Assembly (NCBI GenBank): GCA_947500555.1
Contig: CANMSE010000007.1
Span: forward strand, 1-64,000
Source of the DNA: an uncultured Fulvivirga sp.
GTDB taxonomy: Bacteria; Bacteroidota; Bacteroidia; Cytophagales; Cyclobacteriaceae
Direction of reading: 5' to 3'
DNA: 64,000 bases
This document shows, piece by piece, positions 36,287 to 44,695 of the stretch. Within the stretch, counting starts at the first letter, position 1; each line of letters starts with the position of its first letter. The translations under genes were made by a program, and so were the position numbers. The notes below the pieces were generated by a model. That model did not search any database and was not told the DNA's origin. It saw only the letters and a program-made list of their open reading frames with translations.

Positions 36287-37681
36287 ATGAATAACCTTAA
36301 ACTCAAATTTTTAGGATCACTATGCCTGTTGGCCACTCTCCTGCTATCAGGATGCGCTGATGACGATGATACACTGGCGCCCTTTACAGTTAACTTCAGC
36401 TCGACCGAGTTGGGGATATCCCCTTCATCCCAAGAGGCCGAAGTTACGCTAACCTTTTCGAGACCTGCCACGGTAGCCGGCTCCATCTCCCTGCTCGTAC
36501 AGCCGGGAACATTGACTTATGGTGAAGATGGCGATTTCTATACTTCAGTGGCACCTGATAACAACACCATTACACTACCTTTTGCCCCAGGCAACCAGCG
36601 TGTCAGTTTTACTATTTTTGCCGGTTCTGCCGCCAACTTGCAGGAACAAAAGACTTTAACACTGCTGCTTACCGAGGATACCGGGTTAGTCTTCTCATTA
36701 GGAGGGTCCGACAAGCTGGAAGTCCTTTTTGATGAAAATTTTATATCTCCCGGAGGCTCTTTGGTAATAAATGTCACGAAGGAATTTTCCCAGCGTGGCT
36801 ACATCGATCTTAGCAAAGCCACTGTTGCGGTAGAAGATGTCGACAATTACGATTTAGGTTTTCAAAATGGTTCCGGCTTTTACGTCACGCTCAATGCCAG
36901 TGCCACAGTAATGGCGAGACCGTTGGACAAGAATGACCTGAACCAGGTTACCGTGGCTGATACAGTAGGTTTCGGAGCGGTAATGCGCGTACGGGAGCCC
37001 AATTTTGATCCAACTACCGGTTCCGTGGCATGGATTGACACACCCGATGGAAACCTGGAAACAACAGCGTTTAAAGCAATTGCCGCAAATGATGACGATA
37101 ACAAAGTGTTCATTATAAAACGCGATAATGGCAACTGGAAAAAAGTAAGGGTACTACAAGGTAGTAACGGTTATGTACTTCAGCACGCTGATATTGCCGC
37201 CACCAGCTTTGAAACGTTGGAAATTACCAAAAATGACACGTATGAAGCTGTGGCCGTTCATTTAGACAATGGTGTGGTCAATGCTTCTCCTGAAAATGAT
37301 CGTTGGGACCTGATGTATACCAAATACACTGAAATACTCAACCTGGGGCCGGGCGCACCCATTCCCTATGAATTTAATGACTACATCGTGAGCAACAGAA
37401 ATGATGTATCTGCAGCCATGGTCATGGTTACGGATAACCTCACCTATGAATCTTTCACTTCGGAAGATGTACAGGATGTGTCCTTTTCAGGTGAAATCAA
37501 CGCAATAGGCAGCCGATGGCGGCAAGGCGGGGGGCCTTCAAGTGCTCCGGCTGTATTTAAGGATCGTTTTTTCGTAGTTACCGATGGCCAGCAGAATACC
37601 TATAAGGTATTGTTTACTGACATGTATTCAGATGCCAATGAACGCGGTGAGATTTCTTTCACTTACGAGCTACTTAACTAA
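36287..37681 (+). CDS. HmuY-like heme-binding lipoprotein
   Basis: 464 residues. Lipoprotein signal (LLSGC, Cys23) followed by ADDDD. Residues ~30-150 look like an extra Ig-like/Calx-beta-type domain; the C-terminal ~300 carry HmuY features (YIDLSKA near its start, NDRWDLMYTKYTEIL, FKDRFFVVTDGQQNTYKVLF, GEISFTYELL). HmuY proteins bind heme at the cell surface and hand it to the TonB receptor. Length exceeds the usual ~200-400. Base composition is richer in G+C than its neighbours, which may signal transfer. Heme-binding residues cannot be assigned without a structural alignment. Confidence 0.8.
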   Translation: MNNLKLKFLGSLCLLATLLLSGCADDDDTLAPFTVNFSSTELGISPSSQEAEVTLTFSRPATVAGSISLLVQPGTLTYGEDGDFYTSVAPDNNTITLPFAPGNQRVSFTIFAGSAANLQEQKTLTLLLTEDTGLVFSLGGSDKLEVLFDENFISPGGSLVINVTKEFSQRGYIDLSKATVAVEDVDNYDLGFQNGSGFYVTLNASATVMARPLDKNDLNQVTVADTVGFGAVMRVREPNFDPTTGSVAWIDTPDGNLETTAFKAIAANDDDNKVFIIKRDNGNWKKVRVLQGSNGYVLQHADIAATSFETLEITKNDTYEAVAVHLDNGVVNASPENDRWDLMYTKYTEILNLGPGAPIPYEFNDYIVSNRNDVSAAMVMVTDNLTYESFTSEDVQDVSFSGEINAIGSRWRQGGGPSSAPAVFKDRFFVVTDGQQNTYKVLFTDMYSDANERGEISFTYELLN

Positions 37682-37686
37682 TTCAC

Positions 37687-38124
37687 ATGCTAACCCCTTT
37701 AAAAATAATCATCATCATTTTGCGCATAGGCTTGGGCGGGCTCTTTATCTATGGTGGTATTCAGAAGTTTGTGCCTAAACCGCCACGACCAAAGACCGAA
37801 GTGTCCATTGAGCTACCTCCGCATGTAGTCAAGATCAAAGCTTACATAGGTGGGCTAAAGCAAACAGATTTCTTCTGGCCTATGCTCGGTGCGGTAGAAT
37901 TAGTAGGTGGGATTTTATTAGTGAGTCAGTATTTGTCGCTACTGGGTGCTGTGCTGTTGCTCCCGGTAACGATCAACATATTCCTTTTTCATCTTTTTTT
38001 GGAACCGCATGAAATTGGGGAATTGTTAATGACCCTGCTTTATCTAACGGTGAACCTACTGATCATAGGCTGGTACTATCCAAGACTGAAACCCATATTC
38101 CTAAACTTCAAAACTATTTATTAA
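37687..38124 (+). CDS. DoxX-like membrane protein
   Basis: 145 residues with four membrane helices. The start IIIILRIGLGGLFIYGGIQKF and the PHVVKIKAYIGGLKQTDFFWPMLGAVELVGGILLV core are DoxX-like. Members of the family interact with redox enzymes, but no common function is established. It lies five bases behind the HmuY-like gene and 40 bases before the next, inside the putative heme operon. Its role there is unknown. Confidence 0.75.
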   Translation: MLTPLKIIIIILRIGLGGLFIYGGIQKFVPKPPRPKTEVSIELPPHVVKIKAYIGGLKQTDFFWPMLGAVELVGGILLVSQYLSLLGAVLLLPVTINIFLFHLFLEPHEIGELLMTLLYLTVNLLIIGWYYPRLKPIFLNFKTIY

Positions 38125-38163
38125 TGAAATGGGCATGGTGCTCATTGTAACAATTTAAAACTT

Positions 38164-39093
38164 ATGAAAAATTTCCTAACACTCGTCTTATGCCTTGTAT
38201 TATCAGGTGCTATGGCTCAAAAAAAGAAAAAACAAGATATTGAAGCCATAAAGGCCATGTGTGGCTGTTACGATGTTTCCTTCAATTTTGCAGAAACATT
38301 TGCAGCCAACAAAGACTATGAATTTCATGACAATTATGTTTCAGGCGGACTGGAATATGTTTTTCCCGTGGAAGAAAGCAAAGACAAAATCGTACTTCAG
38401 CATCTGTTGGTCATTGGTGATAGTATGATCATCAAACACTGGCGACAAGACTGGATTTATGAAAATACCGACTTTCATATGTTCCATAAAGATAACACCT
38501 GGAAGTATGTGGGCAAAGTCCCGGAAGAAGTGGCTGGGCAATGGACACAAAAGGTATATCAGGTTGATGATGGCCCGCGGTATGAAGGATCAGCCTCATG
38601 GGTACATGTAGATGGGAGGAGCTATTGGGAAAACACGGCAGATGCCCCGCTACCTCGCAGGGAATTCAGCAAGCGCAGTGATTACAATGTGATGGTACGC
38701 AGAAACCGCCAGGAAATTACAGATTATGGGTGGGTCCATGAGCAGGATAATGATAAAGTTGTTCGTGAGGATAGTGATGAAGTAATCGCTCAAGAAAAAG
38801 GATGGAATACTTACACCAAAACCGAAGAAAGCAAATGTCAACTCGCTAAAAACTGGTGGGGTGAAAAACAGGCGTATTGGAACGATGTTCGGAAAGTGTG
38901 GGATGAACTATTTGCTCAAAAGAAAACAGTGCAAATTGAAAAGAAGGTTGATGGTCAAATCCTGTTTATGAAACTCTTTGCTTTAGAGGATGAGATGCTA
39001 AAAGAGGGCTATGATAGTGTTGCTTCTACCACTAAAATTAAGGCTACGATCAACTCCTATCTTAAGGGTGATGTAAGTCTGGCTATGAGATAA
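38164..39093 (+). CDS. DUF6607 family secreted protein
   Basis: 309 residues with a signal peptide (SGAMAQ). The mature chain is basic at first (KKKKQ) and then reads MCGCYDVSFNFAETFAANKDYEFHDNY, with a CxC pair, and has repeated WKYVGKVPEEVAGQWTQKVYQVDDGPRYEG-type motifs typical of DUF6607. The family is often encoded with TonB receptors and HmuY-like proteins. Function is unknown; a periplasmic heme-related step is inferred from context only. Last gene of the operon; an unrelated gene converges 71 bases later. Confidence 0.75.
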   Translation: MKNFLTLVLCLVLSGAMAQKKKKQDIEAIKAMCGCYDVSFNFAETFAANKDYEFHDNYVSGGLEYVFPVEESKDKIVLQHLLVIGDSMIIKHWRQDWIYENTDFHMFHKDNTWKYVGKVPEEVAGQWTQKVYQVDDGPRYEGSASWVHVDGRSYWENTADAPLPRREFSKRSDYNVMVRRNRQEITDYGWVHEQDNDKVVREDSDEVIAQEKGWNTYTKTEESKCQLAKNWWGEKQAYWNDVRKVWDELFAQKKTVQIEKKVDGQILFMKLFALEDEMLKEGYDSVASTTKIKATINSYLKGDVSLAMR

Positions 39094-39164
39094 TCAAAAA
39101 TTGACAAATGCCAACTGAGGTACTAATATTTTGAGGTATCTCAGTTTCATTTTAATTGGATTAT

Positions 39165-40415
39165 TTACTTTGCAGCCACCTGCATTAAAAGTCCACACAA
39201 CCAGGCACCATACGTTCCTAAAGCGTACCCCAACACTGCTAATAAAACGCCCACTGGAGCTAACGAAGGATGAAATGCAGCAGCTAATACAGGCGCACTT
39301 GCAGCTCCACCAATATTGGCTTTGCTACCTATTGCTAAAAAGAAATATGGCGAATGTGACAAACGAGCTGTTATTATCATAATAATTACATGAAACGCCA
39401 TCCAAATCAAACCTACCAGAAAGAACCCGGGGTTATCAAAAATAGCCATGATATCCATTTTCATACCAATAGTTGCCACCAAAATAAAGATGAATACTGT
39501 TCCTATTTTGGAAGCCCCCGCTCCTTCCAAACTCCTTAGTTTGGTAAAAGACAGTCCAATACCGATAGTTGTCGCTATTACTATGAGCCAAAAGAATTTA
39601 CTTTGTAAGCTAAACTTCTCAAGATAAGGAGCATTTTCAGAAATCATTGGCCCTAACCAATCAGCACAAACATGCGATAAGCCAGTGACTCCAAAACCAA
39701 TTCCTAAAATCATCATTAAATCCGTCACGTCCGGTATTTTGGCAATACTCAAGCTGTAAGCTTCCATTTTATCCCGCAACTCATTTATCGAGCTATTATC
39801 TGCTTTAAAAAAAGTGTTGATTTTATCTCTTCTTCCAATTCCTAAAAGTAAAGCTGCCATCCAAATTTCAGCTACAATCACATCCACAGTAATGCTTATA
39901 GAATACAATTCATCAGAAGGTTTGAAGAGTTCATACATAGCGGCCTGATTAGCACCTCCTCCTATCCAGCTACCGGCAATAGTAGCCATACCACGCCAAA
40001 CGGCATCAGGCCCTATTCCTCCAACCCATTCAGGGTTAATAAAAGAAACAATAAGAATAGCCAGCGGCCCACCTATTACCACACCTATGGTTGCCGCAAA
40101 AAACATGATCAATGCTTTTGGACCTAGTTTGAAGATTTCCTTTAGATCTATACTTAGTGTGAGAAGAACCAGACAAGCAGGCAGCAAAAATCTGGATGCT
40201 ACAAAGTACAATTGTGATTCTTCAGCATCTACAATACCAAAAGTATTTAAGAGTGATGGCAAGAAATAGCATAGCAAAATCACGGGAATAATCTTGTAGA
40301 ACTTACTCCAAAAAGAAGTCTTGAGACCAGATGTTTTAAAAACCAGTGCTAGCATAATCATTAATATTCCAAAAATGACCGCATCGTTTTCAATAAGTGG
40401 TGCACTGTGTTCCAT
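39165..40415 (-). CDS. DUF819 (YjcL-like) membrane protein
   Basis: 416 residues with about eleven membrane helices. Motifs such as TSFWSKFYKIIPVILLCYFLPSLLNTFGI, WRGMATIAGSWIGGGANQAAMYELF and ILVATIGMKMDIMAIFDNPG are characteristic of DUF819, a family related to secondary transporters. Bacteroidota genomes usually hold one or two copies. Substrate unknown. It is divergent from the fructosamine-kinase gene with a 69-base gap that contains a short palindrome. Confidence 0.85.
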   Translation of the reverse strand: MEHSAPLIENDAVIFGILMIMLALVFKTSGLKTSFWSKFYKIIPVILLCYFLPSLLNTFGIVDAEESQLYFVASRFLLPACLVLLTLSIDLKEIFKLGPKALIMFFAATIGVVIGGPLAILIVSFINPEWVGGIGPDAVWRGMATIAGSWIGGGANQAAMYELFKPSDELYSISITVDVIVAEIWMAALLLGIGRRDKINTFFKADNSSINELRDKMEAYSLSIAKIPDVTDLMMILGIGFGVTGLSHVCADWLGPMISENAPYLEKFSLQSKFFWLIVIATTIGIGLSFTKLRSLEGAGASKIGTVFIFILVATIGMKMDIMAIFDNPGFFLVGLIWMAFHVIIMIITARLSHSPYFFLAIGSKANIGGAASAPVLAAAFHPSLAPVGVLLAVLGYALGTYGAWLCGLLMQVAAK

Positions 40416-40439
40416 ATTGCATATCAGTTAAGCAACAAA

Positions 40440-40458
40440 CTAGTCGATAAATGACTAG
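40440..40458. repeat. Inverted repeat in divergent promoter region
   Basis: CTAGTC (40440-40445) and GACTAG (40453-40458) arms, seven-base spacer, between the divergent genes starting at 40415 and 40485. Possible shared operator. Confidence 0.3.
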
Positions 40459-40484
40459 AATGACAAATCAGTTAATTTAGAGAA

Positions 40485-41342
40485 ATGATTCCAGAAGACA
40501 TTAAAAAATCAATCAGTGATAAATTAGGAGTAATTCATTCATTTCAGCAGGCTTCTGGAGGCTGTATTAATAATGGTGGTGCCATTTCTACCTCAAAAGG
40601 TGCGTTTTTCATAAAATGGAATAACGCTAAAAAGTATCCAGACATGTTTGTTGCGGAAGCAAAAGGGCTCGACTTATTGAGACAATCCCAGTTGATAGTT
40701 CCCAAAGTAATTGATGTCCTCCATAATCAGGAATACCAAGTTTTAGTTTTAGAGCATATAGAAAGTGGGTCGGTAACTTCAAAAACGTGGAAAGATTTCG
40801 GACAAAAACTCGCCCTTATGCACCAAATATCTCAACCACAGTATGGGCTGGGCCATGACAATTATATGGGGTCATTAAATCAGGTAAACCAATGGCATAA
40901 CACTTGGATTGATTTCTTTATTGATCAACGTCTTGAGCCACAACTGAAAATCTCCAGAGAAAATGGGTTGATTGATTCATCCTTTGAGTTCAAGTTCCAA
41001 AGATTATATAAACTATTACCTGACATTTTATCAATTGAGAAACCTGCTTTAGTTCATGGTGACTTATGGAGCGGCAATTATATGATTGACTCAAATGGAA
41101 ACACAGTTCTTATTGACCCAGCTGTATCATTTTCACATAGAGAAGTAGACTTAGCAATGACCAAATTGTTTGGAGGATTTAGTAACGATTTTTACTCTAG
41201 CTACCAAGAGACATGCCCTACGGCAAAAGGTTTAAGCGAACGGTTGGACATCTATAATTTGTATCCTTTACTTATCCACCTAAATGTTTTTGGGTCTGGA
41301 TATCTAAGTCAAATCCGGTCTATTGTTAGTAGATATGATTAG
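40485..41342 (+). CDS. Fructosamine kinase family protein
   Basis: 285 residues, about normal for bacterial FN3K-related proteins. The aminoglycoside-phosphotransferase-like kinase fold shows the active-site VHGDLWSGNYM and the metal-binding VLIDPAVSFSHREVDLAMTKLFGGF. Family members phosphorylate ribulosamines or fructosamines on glycated proteins, allowing deglycation. Substrate not provable from sequence. It is followed by the amidohydrolase gene after about 125 bases. Confidence 0.9.
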   Translation: MIPEDIKKSISDKLGVIHSFQQASGGCINNGGAISTSKGAFFIKWNNAKKYPDMFVAEAKGLDLLRQSQLIVPKVIDVLHNQEYQVLVLEHIESGSVTSKTWKDFGQKLALMHQISQPQYGLGHDNYMGSLNQVNQWHNTWIDFFIDQRLEPQLKISRENGLIDSSFEFKFQRLYKLLPDILSIEKPALVHGDLWSGNYMIDSNGNTVLIDPAVSFSHREVDLAMTKLFGGFSNDFYSSYQETCPTAKGLSERLDIYNLYPLLIHLNVFGSGYLSQIRSIVSRYD

Positions 41343-41467
41343 TCCTTAAAAGAATTGAGAATGCTCAAATCAGTGATTTAGCAAAGCTGAATAATCAATC
41401 TCATCACTTACAACTTCACCTTCTGATTAGTATGTTTGTAGAATTGATCAATACATAACTCGCTCCT

Positions 41468-42475
41468 ATGCTTAAGATAGATATGCACACTCATATTATC
41501 CCGGAAAAAATGCCCAACTGGACAGAGAAATTCGGGTATGGTGACTTTATCTATTTGCAACATCATAAAGCTGGTTTTGCCAAAATGATGAAGGGCAATC
41601 AATTCTTTCGAGAGATAGAAGCTAATTGCTGGGACCCTGACTTAAGAATAGAAGAATATCAGAAGTTCAACACACAGGTACAAGTTGTTTGTACTATTCC
41701 CGTCATGTTTTCTTACTGGGCAAAACCAGATGACTGCCTCGAACTTAGCCGATTTTTAAATGATGATATTGCAGAACTAGTAAATAATTATCCTAAAAAC
41801 TACATTGGGTTAGGTACAATCCCAATGCAAGAGGCTGATCTGGCAATACAAGAGCTTGAACGCATCAAAACAATTGGACTTAAGGGAATTCAAATTGGCT
41901 CCAACATCAACGATGAAAATCTAAGTGAAGACAAATTCTATCCAATTTTTCAAGCTTGCCAGGAACTTGATCTGGCTGTGATGGTTCATCCCTGGAATAT
42001 GATGGGATTCAAAAACATGACCAAGTATTGGCTTCCTTGGCTGGTTGGCATGCCAGCTGAAACCTCAAGAGCTATTTGCTCTATGGTTTTTTCAGGTGTA
42101 TTTGAAAGACTACCCGACTTAAGAGTGAATTTTGCTCATGCAGGGGGCTCTTTTTTGCCAACTATTGGTAGAGTTGAGCATGGGTTTAATTGTCGGCCTG
42201 ATCTGGTAGCTATCGATAACCCTGTAAATCCACGAAACTATCTAGGTAAGTTTTGGGTGGATTGTATTACACACGATCCCAAAATGCTGGAATATGTATT
42301 AGATGTTCAAGGCTCTAAAAAAGTTACGCTTGGCTCTGATTACCCATTCCCTTTGGGAGATCTTGAAATTGGCAAGTTTATTGAACAAATGTCGTTGTCG
42401 AAAGATACCGTTGAAGATATATTTTGTAATTCTACACTTGAATGGTTGAAGCTCAACAAAGAAGATTTTATATAA
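41468..42475 (+). CDS. ACMSD-like amidohydrolase (decarboxylase family)
   Basis: 335 residues. DMHTHIIP at the start (metal-binding HxH), MVHPWNMMG, NFAHAGGSFLPT and GSDYPFPLGD follow the pattern of aminocarboxymuconate-semialdehyde decarboxylase (ACMSD), a zinc enzyme of the kynurenine/quinolinate branch of tryptophan breakdown. No other kynurenine genes are in the window, so the pathway is inferred. A TATGTTTG box at 41431-41438, 29 bases upstream of the ATG, is a fair -7 candidate, although no good -33 is present. Its stop overlaps the next start by one base (TAATG). Confidence 0.8.
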   Translation: MLKIDMHTHIIPEKMPNWTEKFGYGDFIYLQHHKAGFAKMMKGNQFFREIEANCWDPDLRIEEYQKFNTQVQVVCTIPVMFSYWAKPDDCLELSRFLNDDIAELVNNYPKNYIGLGTIPMQEADLAIQELERIKTIGLKGIQIGSNINDENLSEDKFYPIFQACQELDLAVMVHPWNMMGFKNMTKYWLPWLVGMPAETSRAICSMVFSGVFERLPDLRVNFAHAGGSFLPTIGRVEHGFNCRPDLVAIDNPVNPRNYLGKFWVDCITHDPKMLEYVLDVQGSKKVTLGSDYPFPLGDLEIGKFIEQMSLSKDTVEDIFCNSTLEWLKLNKEDFI

Positions 42476-43095
42476 TGGACCTAAGATATATTGGATTCTT
42501 ATTAGTATTCATTAGCACTGTTCTACAAGCACAAACGCAAGAAGAAAAAGTTAGACAGGCAGAAATGGAAGCGGCTCAGTTAAGACAGGCACAGCTCACC
42601 ACCTTGCTAGATCAAGGTGTAGATTTAATGGAAAGTCAAGAACATGAAGCAGCTAATGAGATCTTTAAAGATGTTTTAAAAAAATCAAAGGTAGTTCCTA
42701 CAGATTTGACATTCTATTTTGGAAAAAATTCTTTTCATCTGGGTAAATACCGACAAAGCATCGATTGGCTTAACAAGTATATAGAACTAAAGGGAACCAC
42801 AGGTCAGTATTACAAGGAATGTGTGGATCTCTTGGATAAGGCCAATCAAGCATTTATTGTAGTACGAGAAGAAGAGAAGCAAGAAGCCAAATCCATTTTA
42901 GCCGCTGATTATGATATAGACTGTGGTCCATCAGGCAAAGTAGTTTGTCCAGTATGTTCTGGAAATGGTGTAATCATCCAACGAGGTTCTTTCGGTGATA
43001 TTTACAAGACCTGTCCCTATAGCGATAATCATGGAAACCTGACTTGTGAGGAATACAACCTTTTACTTAAGGGACAGTTGAAACCCAAATTTTGA
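42475..43095 (+). CDS. Secreted TPR-like protein with CxxC zinc-ribbon-like tail
   Basis: 206 residues from the ATG overlapping the upstream stop (TAATG), which gives a proper signal peptide (VLQAQ); the longer in-frame start at 42442 lacks one. After helical, charged residues and a TPR-like region (~45-115: LTFYFGKNSFHLGKYRQSIDWLNKYIELKG), the tail contains CGPSGKVVCPVCSGNGVI and later KTCPYSDNHGNLTC, a cysteine pattern resembling a half DnaJ zinc ribbon. A periplasmic zinc or redox site is possible. Function unknown. Confidence 0.65.
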   Translation: MDLRYIGFLLVFISTVLQAQTQEEKVRQAEMEAAQLRQAQLTTLLDQGVDLMESQEHEAANEIFKDVLKKSKVVPTDLTFYFGKNSFHLGKYRQSIDWLNKYIELKGTTGQYYKECVDLLDKANQAFIVVREEEKQEAKSILAADYDIDCGPSGKVVCPVCSGNGVIIQRGSFGDIYKTCPYSDNHGNLTCEEYNLLLKGQLKPKF

Positions 43096-43129
43096 TTAAA
43101 TTTGCATGTTTGAAAATCATTCATGCAAA

Positions 43130-44158
43130 ATGATACTACACAACAGAGTTAACAGAGAATTACTAAAAGAGAAGCTTCATCAAAGTGATGAGAGCCGAGT
43201 AACTCTTTCCTTCTACAAATATTTTAAAATAGATGATACTAAATCATTCAGGGATCAGTTTTACGCTGAGCTATATGAATATGGAGTATTTGGTAGAATC
43301 TATGTAGCCGAGGAAGGAGTAAATGCACAAATTAGTGTACCTGAATCTAAATTTTCAGATTTCAAATCGTCTATAGATCGACATGATAATCTTAAAGGCA
43401 TTAGGCTAAATATAGCTATCGATGACGATGGGAAATCATTTTACAAGCTAAAAATTCAGATCCGCCATAAGATAGTTGCCGATGGTCTTAATGATTCTAC
43501 TTTTGATGTAACTAATCGAGGTATTCATCTTTCTGCAGAAGAATTCAATAAACTGGCTGCCGATCCTGATACAGTCATTGTAGATATGCGCAACCACTAT
43601 GAAAGTGAGGTTGGGCATTTTGAAAATGCCATCACCCCAGATGTCGATACTTTTCGAGAGTCTCTTCCTATTGTTGAAGAATTGCTCAATGACAAAAAAG
43701 ATAAAAACATTGTTATGTATTGCACTGGAGGAATTCGCTGTGAAAAAGCAAGTGCCTATTACAAACACAAAGGGTTTTCAAAGGTCTATCAGCTAGATGG
43801 TGGTATTATAGAATATGCTAGACAGATTAAAAAACAAGGTCTTGAAAATAAGTTTAGAGGTAAGAATTTTGTTTTTGATGAGCGACTAGGTGAGCGTATT
43901 TCTGACGAAGTAATAAGCGTTTGCCATCAATGTGGAGAAAAAGCCGATGCGCATACCAATTGCAAAAATGATGGTTGTCACCTGTTGTTTATCCAATGTG
44001 AAAAGTGTGCCGAGAAGTATAGCGGATGCTGCTCTGAAGAATGTAATGAAATAATTCATTTACCTGAGGAGAAACAGGAAGCATTACGAAAAGGGATTAA
44101 CAAAGGTAGGCAGGTCTTTAAAAAGGGTCGATCAGAAAAATTGGTCTATAAAAAATGA
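43130..44158 (+). CDS. trhO: tRNA U34 hydroxylase TrhO (rhodanese-like)
   Basis: 342 residues from the Met before ILHNRVNREL, the usual family start; an upstream in-frame ATG at 43106 adds eight poorly conserved residues. A N-terminal domain (SFYKYFKIDD, VAEEGVNAQISVP) precedes a rhodanese domain with the active-site loop YCTGGIRCEKA, and a C-terminal cysteine-rich segment (CHQCGEKADAHTNCKNDGCHLLFIQCEKC). TrhO uses molecular oxygen to form 5-hydroxyuridine at wobble U34. The stop overlaps the next start (ATGATG). Confidence 0.9.
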   Translation: MILHNRVNRELLKEKLHQSDESRVTLSFYKYFKIDDTKSFRDQFYAELYEYGVFGRIYVAEEGVNAQISVPESKFSDFKSSIDRHDNLKGIRLNIAIDDDGKSFYKLKIQIRHKIVADGLNDSTFDVTNRGIHLSAEEFNKLAADPDTVIVDMRNHYESEVGHFENAITPDVDTFRESLPIVEELLNDKKDKNIVMYCTGGIRCEKASAYYKHKGFSKVYQLDGGIIEYARQIKKQGLENKFRGKNFVFDERLGERISDEVISVCHQCGEKADAHTNCKNDGCHLLFIQCEKCAEKYSGCCSEECNEIIHLPEEKQEALRKGINKGRQVFKKGRSEKLVYKK

Positions 44159-44694
44159 TGAAGAAGGCAAGAATAGGTATAATCAATGTGTCGGACAGAG
44201 CAAGTAAGGGTATTTATGAAGATATTCCTGGAAAGGCTATTGTTGAAACCTTAGATGAATACCTTATTTCAGAATGGGAAAGTGAGTATTCAGTATTGCC
44301 TGACGAACAAGATCAATTAGAAGCCAAAATGATAGAAATGGCAGATAAAAAAGACTGTTGTTTAATTGTAACAAGTGGAGGCACCGGACCTGCGCTTCGG
44401 GACGTGACTCCCGAGGCAACAGAAGCAGTATGCCAAAAAATGATGCCGGGTTTTGGCGAATTGATGCGTCAGGAAAGTTTAAAATTTGTACCTACAGCAA
44501 TACTTTCAAGACAAACTGCCGGTATTCGCAACAACACATTAATAGTTAATCTGCCCGGAAAACCTAAAGCCATTCGCGAATGTTTGGATGCTGTGTTCCC
44601 TGCTATCCCTTATTGTATCGATTTGATAAACGGACCTTACTTAGAATGTAACCCAAAGGTTATTCAAGCGTTCAGACCAAAAGTAGTTTCATAG
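44155..44694 (+). CDS. MogA/MoaB-family molybdopterin adenylyltransferase
   Basis: 179 residues. It has the MPT-binding fold: IGIINVSDRASKGIYEDIPG near the start, TSGGTGPALRDVTPEAT, the phosphate loop, and PTAILSRQTAGIRNNTLIVNLPGKPKAIRE. Such enzymes adenylate molybdopterin before metal insertion (MogA) or bind it (MoaB). No other molybdenum-cofactor gene is in the window, so the partner pathway lies elsewhere. Start overlaps the TrhO stop by four bases. Confidence 0.88.
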   Translation: MMKKARIGIINVSDRASKGIYEDIPGKAIVETLDEYLISEWESEYSVLPDEQDQLEAKMIEMADKKDCCLIVTSGGTGPALRDVTPEATEAVCQKMMPGFGELMRQESLKFVPTAILSRQTAGIRNNTLIVNLPGKPKAIRECLDAVFPAIPYCIDLINGPYLECNPKVIQAFRPKVVS

Positions 44695-44695
44695 T

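Noticed and set aside
36538..36777. Antisense frames in the HmuY-like gene
   Set aside because: Explained by higher G+C in the sense gene; no independent support.
39131..39382. Frame antisense to the DUF819 3' end
   Set aside because: Most of it overlaps the conserved DUF819 C-terminus; no recognised domain.
42442..42474. Upstream in-frame start of the TPR protein
   Set aside because: It lies inside the preceding gene and removes the signal peptide; the ATG at 42475 forms a TAATG overlap.
43448..43768. 106-codon frame antisense to TrhO
   Set aside because: Shadow of a conserved gene; composition follows the complementary codons.
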